In this document: one piece after another, positions 23,901 through 38,900 of the stretch
Numbering within the stretch: the first letter of the stretch is position 1
Layout: the number at the start of each line of letters is the position of its first letter
Origin: Diphasiastrum complanatum
Lineage: Eukaryota; Streptophyta; Lycopodiopsida; Lycopodiales; Lycopodiaceae
DNA: 64,000 nucleotides
Direction of reading: 5' to 3'
NCBI GenBank assembly: GCA_029204225.1
Contig: CM055103.1
Location: 48,926,171 to 48,990,170 of the forward strand
Notes under the pieces: generated by a model
What the model was told of the DNA's origin: nothing
The model's database searches: none
Seen by the model: the letters and a program-made list of their open reading frames with translations, nothing else
Position numbers and translations under genes: made by a program

Positions 23901-26900
23901 ATTAACTATAGTGAGTTTTAATATGCCATAATCAAGGTCATATTTACCTGTAGTGACTGTGTGGGGCACTATGACTACGGTTACAGTTGGCTATCAACAG
24001 ACAGCTAGTATTTGGCCATCATAAGTGAAAATTACCTAAATTTACCTGAGCGGTAGCTCTTGGACTGAGGCTATAAAGCCAAGGGTTCACGGCAATAGTG
24101 AGGCATCACGTGGATCAGTGATATGATGCCGGTATGGTCATACTCCAAGGATCATCCAGTGCTTGGGTTTGGCATCTCTAGCCTAGGGATGGGTTATGGT
24201 GGTATGGGACACCATTACGAACTAACCGTAATGAGGCCACTTACGACTTACCAGCAACTTTCGTAAGACGGCATCTTTCCCACGAAAATCCTACAGAAAG
24301 GAAAACCCTATGGACCATGTTAGCAGTCTCTGGCGTTTACAGCTACAAGAGGCTACAAGAAGAGTGCACAGAAACAACACGTGGAACGTCGAACCGGCAA
24401 GGAAGCTAGGGACTCGAGAGATGGATCTTGTAGTGCCATACTAGTCTCACAACACGGGGATGAGTATGGATTTCCTCTAAGAATGGTGTTATGGACACAC
24501 CGTCCATGTTATGGACCCTGTGTGTCCATAAAAAATGGGCACTTGGCTTAAGTGTGTCAGTATTGTTTGTGTGGGTTCGCCATAGGTTGGAACATGAGAG
24601 GCATATAATAGTGGTATCAAAGCTAGTCCTACGTGTGATAAATGCAAAACAATGTCAATCCCAAAGGAAAAGGTACTAGAGTTTTTGCATGAAGGAATGT
24701 ATGATGGAGATCACAGAGTTTCTAGCAAATGGCAACAAAAAGGCATTATACCCCTTTGAGTTGATTTTTTTGCTCTCAGCATCTCTTGGGAGTTTGATGT
24801 ATTCAGGATGTTTGTCATGCATAATTAATGCTCAGGTAAATCTAAGTATTCTTGCATGAGGTAGTCGCCCTGTATGACAATGACTACATGCCATATTGTT
24901 GTTTATATTGTTATTGAGAAAATTATTGCATGCTATCATATACCATTGATATTGTGATCATTCTTGTAGTTTCATCAGTGAATTTTTGCATGAATCTCAT
25001 GCAAGCTCATCGATAGTTTTGATCAGGTATAGTGATGCTAGGTATACTGCCAATTGTGGCCATACATCAAGAAATCACGTAAAAAACAATTTTTCTCTCA
25101 ATTTTGATAAGCATGAGCTATAGAATAAATAGCAAATTGTCAAAATTCTGACATGCAAGGATTGAAAGCTATAATTACCGAATGTATAACGCTCATGGGT
25201 CAATAGCATGCCAGGCTAAAAAATTCGGTCAGAACTTATGCATGCAAAAAGAACTGACAGCTTTAAGAGCACTCTTTTTCCAAACCAGAGGAGCAATTCT
25301 GAGGCAAAATTGTAGATATTTTAGAGACCATCCCAAGCGTGGATCAGTAGCAGTAAGTCACTGGCTAACATCGCATCTGAGTTGCCGGAAATTCAGTGTG
25401 GGTTAGTGCACACCAAAGACTGCCCAAATGCATGAAATAGCATGAGATATTTCACTGATGTGAAGACTGTTTTTCAAGCAAATGCAATGAACTTGTTGAA
25501 GTAGATGGTAGACATATTGATAAGTTGATTCCACAGTAAGATCAATAATTGATCGGTGAAAAACACTTCTTCCATGAATTTGGTTCAAAAATGTCAGAAT
25601 TGGTTTAAGGAGTTCGTATACACTTCATGCCTGTTTGCAACTTCAAAACCACATGAAAATTACCTATGTAATCTCCACATGGATTAGAAGAAGTGCTCAT
25701 CAGACTGGAAGCAACTTTTGCTTCAAAACTTGAAAGGATATTGAAACTCTTGTTTATCCTGTAGACAGCATTGAACAATTTCCACTAGCAAGATACTTCA
25801 AACTAGTTCAACTAATAATCCCTCCTTTCAACCAGAATATGTTGCTAGGGAGACAAAAGGTAAGACGCTGTAGGCTGTTCAAGATTGGCTCAATTGATGC
25901 TTCAGCTACTTCACTCTTTAGGCTATTCCAAAATAAGAAGAAGGTTATGTCAGTCCTTTTGTTTCTTATTGGTAAAGCTTCTTCTTTGTGGCGTGACCCT
26001 ATTACTTGGAATTCGTTTCAAGTTAAATATAGAAAGGCTTCATAAAAGACATACATAAAGAGTGTGTAACAGAAAAAAGTTAAACCATAAATTTGAATGA
26101 GTTTGTGAAAAAAGATACAAACTAACTAAAGTGTGTAACAAAACAAGAACGTAAATTTTCAAATACGGGATCTTTGGTTGAAAGGTGTGCAAAGAAAGGA
26201 GTTATAGCAAAAGATAGATATTGTGGTTACAGACATAAATAGTGGCAAAGGGTGAAGGCTTATTTAAGGACTCGCCTTAATCACAAATCTAGCAAAATAA
26301 AGTGAAGTAAAATACATGAAACATGATGATTTTCCATGGCAGTCCAATTGATATCACTTTAGCAGTAGATAGAAGTGCTAAAGCTTATTGTACATGTCAC
26401 AGGTTTGAAGCAGTTATCACATTTTGATATCAATGAAAGAGCAATCTGCCCCGAATAATGGCAAATGATGTTGTATATCATCAATGGCTAAAGCCCTACA
26501 AGCAATACCAATAAGTTCTCCCACAAAGAGCTCAGGCAACACCAATATCAGAGTTCAACAATGAATGTCACTAGGCCCTACTTATGCTAAGCAAGTGCCT
26601 TAACATAGAAGCCTCTAGGGACTAGAAGACAAATATGGAGGAGAATAGTCTGCCTTACTTTGGGGCCCCAATCCAAATAATTAACTAGTTAAGCAAGCCA
26701 GAGAGCCATCTAGAGAACCCACAAGTTTCCAAAAGTCAAAAATCAAAGAAGCCAAATCCAAAAAGCACAGACAGTGAGTAAGATAGCAGTTGTTACATTC
26801 TTTTCTTTGAAATGGCATCGCAAAGACACCTTGGGAAAGCCTTCAAATTCCTGTTTCCAGCATATAGTTCACTCTAATCCGATAAGAATAGATGTCTACT

Positions 26901-29900
26901 TTTTGCCTGAACGATGTTTTTCCACACACTTTGAGGCACAAACCATGACTGCAAAAATGACAGCTATGTTCACGGGTGTCCCAAACCCTAAATACACTTA
27001 ATCATCAGTACATTCAAAATACAGTGTCTAGAAAGCGGACCAGTTCATTCATCTGCCCACTATCAGTCACTTCGATAGATCAACTATCCTACTACATACA
27101 GTACATTCATCCACCCAAAATGATCGGTCCTTTGACCATTTGAAAGTTATCAATGAGATGAACAGTACATTAATCATTCATGTGGTTAATCCTTTGACCA
27201 CTAAGTTTGCATACATCTCATAACAGAGAGAACTAGTTGCACAACAGTTCCATGCTACCAAATATAAGCAGAAACCTTATTGATTGTCACCATTCATGTG
27301 AAAAATGATCCAGGGTGTAATAATATGTACCCAAAAAACTCGTTCAACACATTTTTTTTCTACTTAGTAAAAATCTGAAATAACAAATTTGATGTTCCAT
27401 ACCAAAAGGTACAGAACGGGTATCTATTGTTTGTTTCATATGACAAATTGTTCAAGGATCCATGTTCATGTGTTTGGTTTAACATATTCTCAAGCTGGTA
27501 TCGGCGCCATATTCGAGAGAGAGCTGGGATAGATCAATTAATATACAAAAAAAAGTGAGCTCAAGACTTAGGACTGAATTGACGGAGGCGGACTGTGATA
27601 GCAAGTTCCAAAGAAGAACCACAGATCTCTAAGTGGGTTGATGTATTGAAGGTCCATTGCATGATCTACATTGTGACAGTTCAACAAGAGCAACAATGAG
27701 TTTACTATCATTTGCCTTCCAACACACAGAGCAATTAAGCAAAATTATACTTAACATTATTATAATATCATAAGTGATCAAGATGAAATTATATAGCGAC
27801 CTTGTTGATGGATCCCTGTTTTCAAGGTCAGAAATTTACAGGACACGTAAAATCTTTCCAAGACAAGGCTAGATCATATAATAAGACCACCACGAACTAC
27901 AGAGAACCATGATAGTTTTATTGTTGATTCCTCAAAGAGATATGAGAAAAGAGGGCCTGACATAGTCCACAATGCCATAACCTATCTCTTCCCGTCGCAT
28001 CACTACAGCAGCAAGCAGAGCCCCAAATATTTCTGTATAAGGGATATTTCTGCATACATCATTCTATTCCACTGCTGCACTACCCTAAATCCTGTAAACA
28101 GATGGCTTTTCCACTATGATCTACTTGGCCTATGCCTAGCAATCCGCCCCACGGACAACCCAATGGCAAAGTACTTGATCTGCATAAGATTAATGCCCCA
28201 GAACAAACTCCTTCCTTGTACCTTCTGCAAATAACATCTGCAGTTACCATATTTCATCATGACTTCCTTACTTTCTCTACAAACAGATATTCCAAGTAAC
28301 TAGCTCCCTCTAATCAAAACTATGCATTGCTGCCCAATTCTATCACAAATTAGTTGTTGCAAATCTTTCCGCCCCTTCTAAGCTCAGTTCGCCACGCCCA
28401 TTCATCCACAGCCACAAGATCTATCTATAAATCTCTTGGACGGTCTAGGTTTGTCGGATGAAGCCCCATATCAATGGTCTATATTCGTTGGGTCCATTCT
28501 CTTCAATTTTGAAATTTTGAAGGTTTTCTTCATTATGATACTCATGAAGAAACTTCCACATTAATTGACTGAAGGGTAGCTACAAAGAGTTGAAGGGACT
28601 GACATTCATTTTTCCCAAACCTTTATCAAAAAAATTTGTTTTGATGTTAAGTTCATTTCCTTCAAGGAAAGTAGTCAAGGATGGTCTCAAAATTCAACAA
28701 GGTGACCCTGATGGCATTTTTTAAGCAAAAATTAGCCAAGAGAATGTTAACTTGGTGCAAACAACACATTCTACAGAGTTTCACCTATGATCTAAACCAT
28801 AGGTCCCGCGGTACTGGGTACCGCGGATCCCAGTACCGCGGGACATACTGGTACCGCGGTACCCAAAAAAAAAAAATTGCAAAAATAACACAGGACAATA
28901 TTTTAAATTTTTTTTTTTTTATACCGCCCTGGTACCGCAGATCTGAGGGCGGTACCGTACTGGCGGTACCACCATTATGGTACCGGCGGTACCATAATGG
29001 CGGTACCACCAGGCATAATCAGAGTTCGAATAGGATAAATAAGATTTTAAAGGTGCTCAAGGACTGGTTTTCTTTTTGTAGTATGTAGAAACCACAAAGG
29101 GGAGGTCAATTCTATAAACTGCCATAACTTTCAATCCATGCATTAATTTTCAGTGAACGAAAAAAAATAAAACACTCAATTTTTCCTGTTCTACGCAATG
29201 GCCAAGAAAGATTCAAAACTTTTATTGCTAGAATCAACTAAACTGGACAACAAAATATCCAATTTGAAAATTCAAGATACAGAATTTACCCATGATAAAA
29301 ATGCATGCAAGATTGTGGCGAGGGAAGTAAGCTTATCAAGCTTGAATCATACGCAGTATGAAGATGTCACAAACTTGACAAAAAGAGAGCCAGAGAAACT
29401 CATCAGCAAGCAGAGTTATTAGGATTGACGCGCCAATAAGGCACTTGGAATGTTCAATATGAGTGTGAAAGGTCATATAATTAGGCACATTCATCGAATA
29501 GTATTTCTCGTGCATGGGGGATCTTACAAGCTATGTATGAATCCACCAACTAGAGCCCACTTCATAAACTAGCAACTACTCACAATTCAAATGGTTGAAC
29601 CAGAATTTTTCACTGATTTTCTTACAATGCTCAAGAAATTGTGATCAATTGGGATCTGCAAATGAAACAATTTCTAAGATAAATATTATTAGCAATATGA
29701 TAAATGCATTGCCTCATTTTTATAGGTATCTTGTGACTACAATGATGGACAGAGAGATGCGACCTACATTCAAAGAATTTTGGAGAATTCTTCTTCAAGA
29801 GGAAGTAATCCACAAAGGGCATTCAAAGGGATCAAAGAACAGCCAGCACTTGCGACATCTTCAAATTTGTCGAGAGGAAGAGGTCTGGAAAGTTCAAAGG

Positions 29901-32900
29901 CAAGGGCAATTTCAATCAAGGTGGCCATAGACCACAATAGCAAAGAGCAACATGAAAATGGACAACAACTTGGAATTTTGAAAAGATGATTTTAGAATTA
30001 AGGGGAGAAGGCAAGAAAAAGAGTTCAAGCTACTATTGTGGTAAAGATCGACATCTTGAGAATAAACATCACATTAAGCAAGCTATTGGAAACCCACAGG
30101 GAAGATGTAAAGGCAATCATAACATAGGCCAAAATTGGTGGCAAACTCAAAATGCAACAAATTGTCCAATGGTGAAATGTCATTGATGGCCGTGAGTAGA
30201 GCTGCATCAAGAGGAGAATGGTACTTGGATTCTAAAACATCATCTCACATGACCTCTCATAAGAAATGGTTTTCCACCATTGATCAAAATTATGAGAATC
30301 CAAAGTCATTTTGGGAGACGATAATGCTCAAACAATTGAGGGCGTCGGAGGTATTAAAATACAACTTGCATCAAGACAAAAGGGAAATTTACGAAATGCA
30401 TTGTTGGTTCCAAATCTTTTAAAAAAAATTGCTATCAACTGTTTATCTAACTGGTCAGAAACACAAAGTTGAATTCTACAAAGATAGTTGCACAAGGGAA
30501 AAAAGGCGATGATAAACTCTATGTCCTAGAGCTTGCTTTGGAGCAATGTGCAAGCATGAGTACCAATGATTATAAAATTTTTCCATGGCACAAGATCTTT
30601 GATAATTTCAATTATAGAAGCCTAAAGCAATTGCATGAATGAGTGATGGTCAAGGGAATACCTAAGATTGTCAACAACTCAAGTGTGTGCGAGGACGCAT
30701 GTGTGTTGGGTAAGCTATCGCATCAATCTTTCAACACTACTTCATATAGAGTGAAGGGGCCCTGCCCAAACAGAGTCCATTGGTTCTTCGTTGATAAATT
30801 TTTGGGTAAAATTTGGGTTTCCTTCTTGAACAACAAGTTAGATGCATAAGTCATCGTTGGTTTTACGGGTTACAGATAGTTTTAATTATGATGTTAGTAA
30901 CGGTCAAACATTAACTATAGTACCTAGTCTAAGGCAGTTTTGTTTTGGTCTAAGCCTCTCCAAATGTCTTGAAGTCAATGTGGCAAGTGTCGGACTAGTC
31001 ATGAGTTGCATCTTAAAATTCCATTCAAAATAAGATCCCCTATGTCAAGATTTGGAGAGGAGAGAGGAGGGATGAGGGAGGGGGGAAGGGGGTGGACATG
31101 TGGCTCCATCCCCCCCCTCCCCCAAATACTAGGTTCCAATGTGACCACCCAGTGTTGTGCCATATGTGAGTGTTGGATGTGAAGTGATGTCTTTATCGTT
31201 TATGTTTGCTATCTAAAGAGAAGTTAATGCATTGATTTAATCACCTTGTTCATAGTCATATTGATCAAACAAGCAACTCAAGTGCCTAAGTTGAGTCTTA
31301 TATCCTCCATTATTGTTCGATTTGTTTTCAAGAAATCTGATAGAAAATGGTCCAAGATCTCTAACATATAACTTTGTGACCCAAAAATGTTATATGTTCG
31401 ATCCCATGTAAAAGTCAAGATACAAGAGTGTCAGAGGGATAAACTAATTGGAAGGAAATTTCAACATGCCCCAACATCAACGGCTAGACAACAAGTCCAC
31501 ATCGCCAACATGGTCTTATGTCATACGGCCTTGATCTAATCTCAGTAAGGGGAAAATGATCAACGACTTAGGGCATACCACTCACTTGGCATAATCTAGA
31601 GGGCAGTCTTTCATAAACACACACGTACAAAGTCTATGGTTAGTACCCAACATAGCAAAGTAGACCTGAAATCTCCTACTCCATGGAGTCTACCTACAAT
31701 GTCTTCGATCATCGACTCCATCATAGATGGCTTGGACTAGACTGTTAAAAAATTCCCTATTCAGATCATGGGCGCCCAAGTAGGTGTAGGTCACATGCAC
31801 AAACTACATCCACATTAGCTTCCATATATTCATATAAAGGTGACCATATTAAGTTTCCATCACTTCCTTGTAGGTGAAGAGCTGACTCATTCATGAAAAA
31901 GACTAGCACAAAAGAGAAAAGCAAATTAATGAAGTCCCTACTTCATCACATGAGAAAGGCAAATTTGCATTCCACTACTTCAGCTTGATAAAACCTAAAT
32001 ATATGACATAGGTAGTTTGAATGCACCATTGAAGATTTGAAAGTATTAGCACAAACCAGTAGGCCACGACTTGGACAAAGATCTCAATTGAGAACTGCAT
32101 GTGGACTATTATGGCATTCAGAATACCTCAAAGAATCCCATATAATACAAATTCCATTTTCAAATAAAACCGAGTAAGAAGTTGTCAACTAATTGCTACA
32201 TGAATTGACAACTTGAACAAGATAGGAAGTTGAGATGTAAGAACACCAAATCTTTGTATGACTGCAATGTCCATACCTAGCCAAGCAATCAGCAAGGTGA
32301 CAACTATACAAAAACAATTATTAATAAGTCCTTGAAACCTCAAAAACAAACAATGGATCAGGATATTGTATCAACTAAACTTTGAGAAAGCAATTTATTA
32401 AAAACTACTTGATGTGATAATTGCATGCATAAGTGTTGAAAGAAATGTAGTATTCATAAGAAATGACACAAACTAAAAGTTTTGGAAATAAAAATGCAAG
32501 TACCATAGCTTGAGCTCCATAAGCTGCCAAGATACTCCCAAAATATGGGTCCGAATATGGGTAGAGTGTAGGAATCTATAAAAAAAAAAAAAGGCAAGTA
32601 TTAACGGTCTCACCAAGTGGAAGACCAATTATACAAAACAATACATTGTCGTGTCACAGAAAGCATTTCAGTCTTGCACCACGATCAGCCTCTTTCAAGG
32701 TTACCTCAACCTATAACTTGGTAAGTGGCAAGAGTATTCCAATAACACGAGCAAAAACCGCTTCTTCTTTCAGCTCATAATTGTATCGAAATCATCATTT
32801 GATTTGATTGAAAGAGTAACTTTTGCTAGATAACCCAAAACTCGAATCTACATACCCACTTCTAGAAGGCATCATCATCATTTATGTAAATTGTTGCACG

Positions 32901-35900
32901 TCAAGTACATCAAGTTAAAAACATATGAGTCTCTCCAACGAGAAAAAAAATTCAAATTTACCATATAGTTAAAAGATGAAAACCTGGATGATCATTTGCA
33001 AAAACAAAGCAAGACAAAGTAACAACTATACTCAACTTTTCCAATGAAATTCACTTTGAAAAACACAATGATTTCATACCATTGGATTTCCGGGATCCAA
33101 CTGCACATGTGGAGGAACATACTCCCCCGGAGGAGGGACGTATGTTGGATAACCTTGTTGATGGTGTTCATCTATACCACTTTCATTGAACCCTACATGG
33201 AGACAAGGTGTATGTGTCAAAGTTGGAAACGAGCATCAAGCTACTAATTGTACTTAAAAGTGAAAAATGAGAATACCAAAATGCTATAATGATCTAAAGC
33301 CTCATAGAATAATAAGCAAATATCACAACATCTCTTCCATTATTCCACTACAAAAACTAAATAATAGAATCCAAATGTGTGTAAATGACAATGTGGTGTA
33401 CATAGACATCCAATGATGTCTCTTATTTAATTTCAAAGATGGCCAAAACATATGGACAACCTCCAAGGCTCAAGTACGGTAATATGAGTTAAAATAGCAA
33501 TGATCAACTTATACAGTGCTTTCTTATTTCGACGGCACCACGTGTGCTTAGTTCTAGAGTTATTGGGCCATCTTTCTTTTACGAGCCCTTTGAGTGCTTT
33601 TAAGCAACTTATCTTTGTACTTACTTATCAGTTGAATATACAGCCTATGGAGAGCAATTATGTTGTCTTGTCTTGTTGCACTTGACGTTGTGTTGTGGTG
33701 ATTGATCCGGTCGGGTGTTTAAACTGTGTTTTCTTAACTTGGTATCAGAGCCCCTTGGTGGCTTGAATCACCGGACAAGAACAGAGAGCTGTGAATTCAC
33801 GACGGTTTGTTGGCTAGGAAGCACAAAACCGAGTCTGTGGAGATTCGTGGAATAGCTCAAAACTGTAAGAAGATTCAGAGGCAGGGGATTGTCAGCTACA
33901 TTAGTGGGCAAGCAAAAAGTGAAGCTGAAAAATCTTCTAAAGGGTTGCTTGGCATGTGTGATTGGTTTGAATCCAATCGAACACCGTTTGAAGAGCGGTT
34001 TGGAGCAGAACATTGCCTGCTGTAGGGCGACCTCAGCCAGATAGGAGCTGCTAGTGAAAGCTCAGGGAAAGCCTGAGTAAAGCCCAATATATCCTTCTCT
34101 TCAAAGCTGCTAGGGTTTCAAAGTGCAAAATCGTGGATATCTCCTTGTAGGAGGACTTTTTCAGAGCTGTAAGTTGCTGAGGATGGGCGCCCTGGTAGTG
34201 CGACCCAGCAGCAAGGAGGCCGCGACTGGCCGTGGAGAAAGAGAACAGCTAGATCGATCCACAGGTAGCAGCCATAGCTTGTGAAGAGAGAGGAAGATCC
34301 ATCGTGAAGAGAGAGAAGAGGAGGAGAGGTCGCGGGACCTCGCGTGCCCAGTTCAGCTAGCTTGTTAGCGGCCCGAAGTGCCTGGTGCTTCAAAGGCCCT
34401 TGATCAACGCACAAAAGCGTGGAAAGCAGTCCGATCTCGAGTCACACAGATCGACGATGGTTATTGCACGTCAGGTGGGTCGTTGGATCTAAAGGATCCG
34501 TTGAATTGATGTGAAAAAGCCTGAAGGGGTCTGAAGTGCAAAGTGCATTGCAACTTCATTAAAAATCTTTAAACTGAACAAATTGTTGGGTCTCAAGTTT
34601 TTGAAGGGTGAAGTTTCTTGACACTGAAGAAACAGTTCAAAAACCCAAATTGCCCTTATTTTCACCTCCTTTAGCCTATTTTGGCCAAATGAAAGGCTAT
34701 AGCCTCCAAACGAAGGGCACCCTGACTGTACCTACAAGTATGGTACACCAAAACAGAGTGATTGTCGCGGAGAAAGTGTTCAAAGCACGCCAGAAGTGAT
34801 TTCACCATTCCACTGGGCAGGTAGTTGGTAGTTGGTGATGAGAAGCATTTCGGAAAGCGACGCCAGTTTGGCTTTCAATTTGGCGAAAGAGCGGCGGGTG
34901 GCTTGGTAAGCCAAAACTTGCAGGTCATTATTTGTGATTTCTGACATCACGATTGGCTTCGGCATACGCTTTATAGCCTACAGGTGGAGTTTCAAGCAGT
35001 TTGGAGATGGCAAACATCAATGAGGCAATTTTGGGCGATGCAAGCAAACTTGATGATTTGACTTCTAACTACAACGTCTGGAAATTCAAAATGAAGAGCA
35101 TTTTGATGGAGAAAGAGTTATGGGAGATTGTGGCAGGTATTGAAGTCTCCCACTCTAGGTGATATGAGGGCCTTTGATAAAAAGGCGCAGAGAGCATTGT
35201 CCTTAATCAATCTTTCAGTGAAAGACCATGTAATCACTCATATAAGTGATGCCACGACGGCTAGGGGAGCTTGGGAAGCTCTTAGAATGCAATTTCAAAC
35301 TCGCAATCCAACTCGGGCCATGTTCTTGAAGTCGATATTGAACGCAGTAAGGATGGAAGAAAGTGAATCAGTGGGATCTTTCTTCACCAGAATAAAGGAG
35401 CTGAGAAATCAACTTGTGGCAATTGGAGAACCAATTAGGGACGTTGAATTGGTACATACCACAATGAGCGGTGTCTCGGAGGGGCTACAGATGTTTGTGA
35501 GCGGCATTGCTTCGAGGGAGAGGTTACCTACTTTTGAAGACTTCCACGGAATCATGTTGCAAGAAGAGCAGCGTCGCGAAGTGGTGAAGTCAAGGCAAAC
35601 CCCACAGGAGGATCAAGCCTTGCTTGCTAAAGGCAAGCAGAAAGGATGGAAAAGGATTCCTAAGAAATCCAAGGATGATGATGACGAAGGAGAATCGTCA
35701 TCAAAAGGGAAAAAGAAGAAGAAAGGAAAATGTTACTATTGCCACAAACGGGACCATTGGGCACGCGAGTGTTATAAGAAGAAAGCAGACATAAAGGCGG
35801 GAAAAGTGACTCAACAAGGAAACATTGCCGAAGATGACGAGACAAGTGTCTTCTCATCGGCATTGGCATCCCAAGTCGATGATGGTGCCAGATGGTTCAT

Positions 35901-38900
35901 AGATTCAGGCGCCACTAGGCATATGACCGGGAAACGTGATTGGTTTGAGATGGGGATAAGGTCACTCAAGCCAATGGGGAGGAATGCCAAATACAAGGTG
36001 TGGGCAATGTACCTATACAGTTTCCTGATGGTAAAATCAAGAACATCCCTAATGTGCTTTATGTTCCTGGACTCAAAAAGAGTTTGCTTTCTGTTGGTGT
36101 AATGGCAAATCAACATCTTAAGGTTGAATTTGTCAAGGATGGATGCCTTATGAGGGATATGAACCACAACCATAAAGTGGTGGCGAAGGGTTATAGAGAT
36201 AGTAACTGTGGCCTTTATAAATTGGATGCTGCAAAACCAGGAGAATATGGTTTGGCTATCTCAATAACATCTCAATCTGAGTTGTGGCACAGAAGACTTG
36301 GTCATTTGAACTATAGGAGCTTGAGATTAATGGTGAAGCTGAAGATGGTAATAGGGTTACCGGCATTGCAGGATAATCATCATGCAATATGTGAAGGATG
36401 CGTCATGGGAAAGCATCACAGGGAGACATTCAAGAAAGGTGGAGCTGCAAGAGCTAAGAAACCGCTGGAACTCATTCACAGCGACCTGTGCGGCCCAATG
36501 AAGACCATGTCGTTGGGAAAAGCATATTATTTTATGACTTTCATAGATGATTACTCTAGGAGGACATGGATTTATTTCTTGAAGAAGAAATCTGACGCTT
36601 TTGCTCGCTTCAAGGAGTTCAAGACTTTGGTAGAGAACCAACTGGATGCACGAATCAAAGTGCTAAGATCTGATAGAGGGGGCGAATACAAATCTGATGA
36701 TTTTGAGGACTTTTGCAAAGAACATGGCATCAAAAGACAATTCACACAATCACACACGCCGCATAGTAATGGTGTAGCTGAAAGGAAAAACAGGACTATT
36801 ATGGAGAATGCATGCTCCATGATGAAGCAAATGGGCTTGACCGATTCACTTTGGTCGGAAGCGTGCAATGCACCAACGTTCTTGCAAAATAGGAGCCCTA
36901 CAGTTGCAGTTCCAAATGTGACTCCCGAAGAAGCATTTACAAGAATAAATCCAAAAATCGACAAGTTTCGTGTCATTGGATGTAAGGCCTATGTACATGA
37001 GCCAAAGGAGGAGCGAAAGAAACTTGATGCCAAAGCAATCAAGTGTATCTTCGTCGGTTATGATCAGAGGACAAAGGCATGCACGTGTTTTGATCCTGTA
37101 ATGAACAAGATTCACATTAGCAAAGATGTGATCTTTGATGAAACGCATAGGTATGAAGATGAAGACCATGCAAGTGGTGAAAGCATCAAAAGACTTCTCA
37201 CAATTTTGGAGGAAGAAGATGAAGAAGATGCTCCACAAGATGATGCACATGAAGACGAGAGTCGAGAGGGCGAGTATGAAAGGACACCACCTATTCAAGA
37301 GCCTAGGGGGAGGTACTTGCCAATAGGAGCAATAAAGGAGAAACCGGTTGGAAGTAAGAGACATTACTTAGACACTCCTTGGGATACATACTCTCCACGT
37401 AGTGTATCACCTGAATCTAAGATACCCAAATGTTATGAAAAGATCATGAAGGACGCAAAGCTAAACCGACCAAAATCTAGCACACAAGGAGAAGTGAGAA
37501 GATCAACACGGGAAAGGAAGTCTCCCGATCGTTATCATGTGAACTATGCCCTAATGAGTGACATTTTGAAGTGTCGAGAGCCATCAACCTTTGATGAGGC
37601 AAAAGATCACAAAGAATGGCAAAGGGCAATGGAAGAGGAAATAGAATCCATCCACAGGCATGATACATGGGAGTTGGTTGATCTACCACTTGGAAAGAAA
37701 CCCATGACAACAAATGGGCGTTTAGAACAAAGTTTCATGCGGATGGCACGATAGCAAAGCATAAGGCACGCCTAGTAGTAAAGGGTTATGAGCAAAGCAA
37801 AGGAATTGACTATGAAGAGACATTTGCTCCAGTGGCTAAGTGGACTACGCTACGCCTTATCATTGCCTTAGCATCTCATTTTGGGTGGAAGATCCATCAA
37901 ATGGATGTGAAGTCCGCATTTTTGAATGGTGACTTAGTAGAAGAAGTTTACATGGTCCAACCGCAGGGCTTCATGGCAAAAGGGCAAGAACAGAAGGTAT
38001 GTAAACTACACAAAGCACTTTATGGCCTTAAGCAAGCGCCACACGCATGGTATGGACGCATTGACAATTACTTTCTTTCTCATGGGTTTGTAAGAACAAA
38101 TTCAGATCCAAACCTTTATGTTCTTATAAATGATGACAGCATTGTCTTGATTGTACTTTACATTGATGATATCATTATCACGGGCAATGATGAGAACCTC
38201 ATTCGTTCTATCAAAGCCAACTTATGCAAGCAGTTTGAGATGACAGATTTAGATCTTATGCACTATTGCTTGGGTGTCGAAGTATGGCAAATTGGGAGTG
38301 ATATCAGGTTATGTCAAAACAAGTATGTGGGCGAGATATTGGAGAGATTTCACATGACAGAGTGCAAACCTTCCATCACCCCTTGCGAAGCTGGTAAGAA
38401 ATTATCTCGTATTGATGATAGTGCACATGTTGACGCTACTCTATTTCGTCAGCTACTTGGGAGTTTGATATATCTTACGACTCACGTCCTGATATCTGCT
38501 ATGCTGTAAGTTTGATTAGCCAATTCATGTCATCACCCACTATGGACCATTGGAAAGCTGCAAAAAGGATTTTGAGGTATGTGAAAGGTACACCTAACCT
38601 TGGCCAAATCTACAAAAAACAAAGTGTTTTACCTAAGTTGCAGGGTTATGTTGACGCTGATTGGGCAGGAAGTATAGATGATAGAAAGTCAACAACAGGT
38701 TATGCCTTCAATTTTGGTAGCGATTGTTTTTCATGGTCTAGCAAGAAGCAAGATACTATTTCTCTTTCTTCTACAGAAGCCGAATATAAAGCGTTGAGTT
38801 CTGCTACCCAGGAAGCTGTTTGGCTACATAAGTTGTTATGTGAGATTGGCATGAAGCAGGTAAATCCTACTGTTATTTTCTGTGACAATCAAAGTGGAAT

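Noticed and set aside
28785-29088. Open frames with YRGT repeats as a repeat protein
   Set aside because: They arise from the GGTACC palindromes, which read open on both strands; nothing supports translation.
36357-37364. Minus-strand frames of 94-172 codons within the intronic copia
   Set aside because: Shadows of the copia integrase/RT coding strand.
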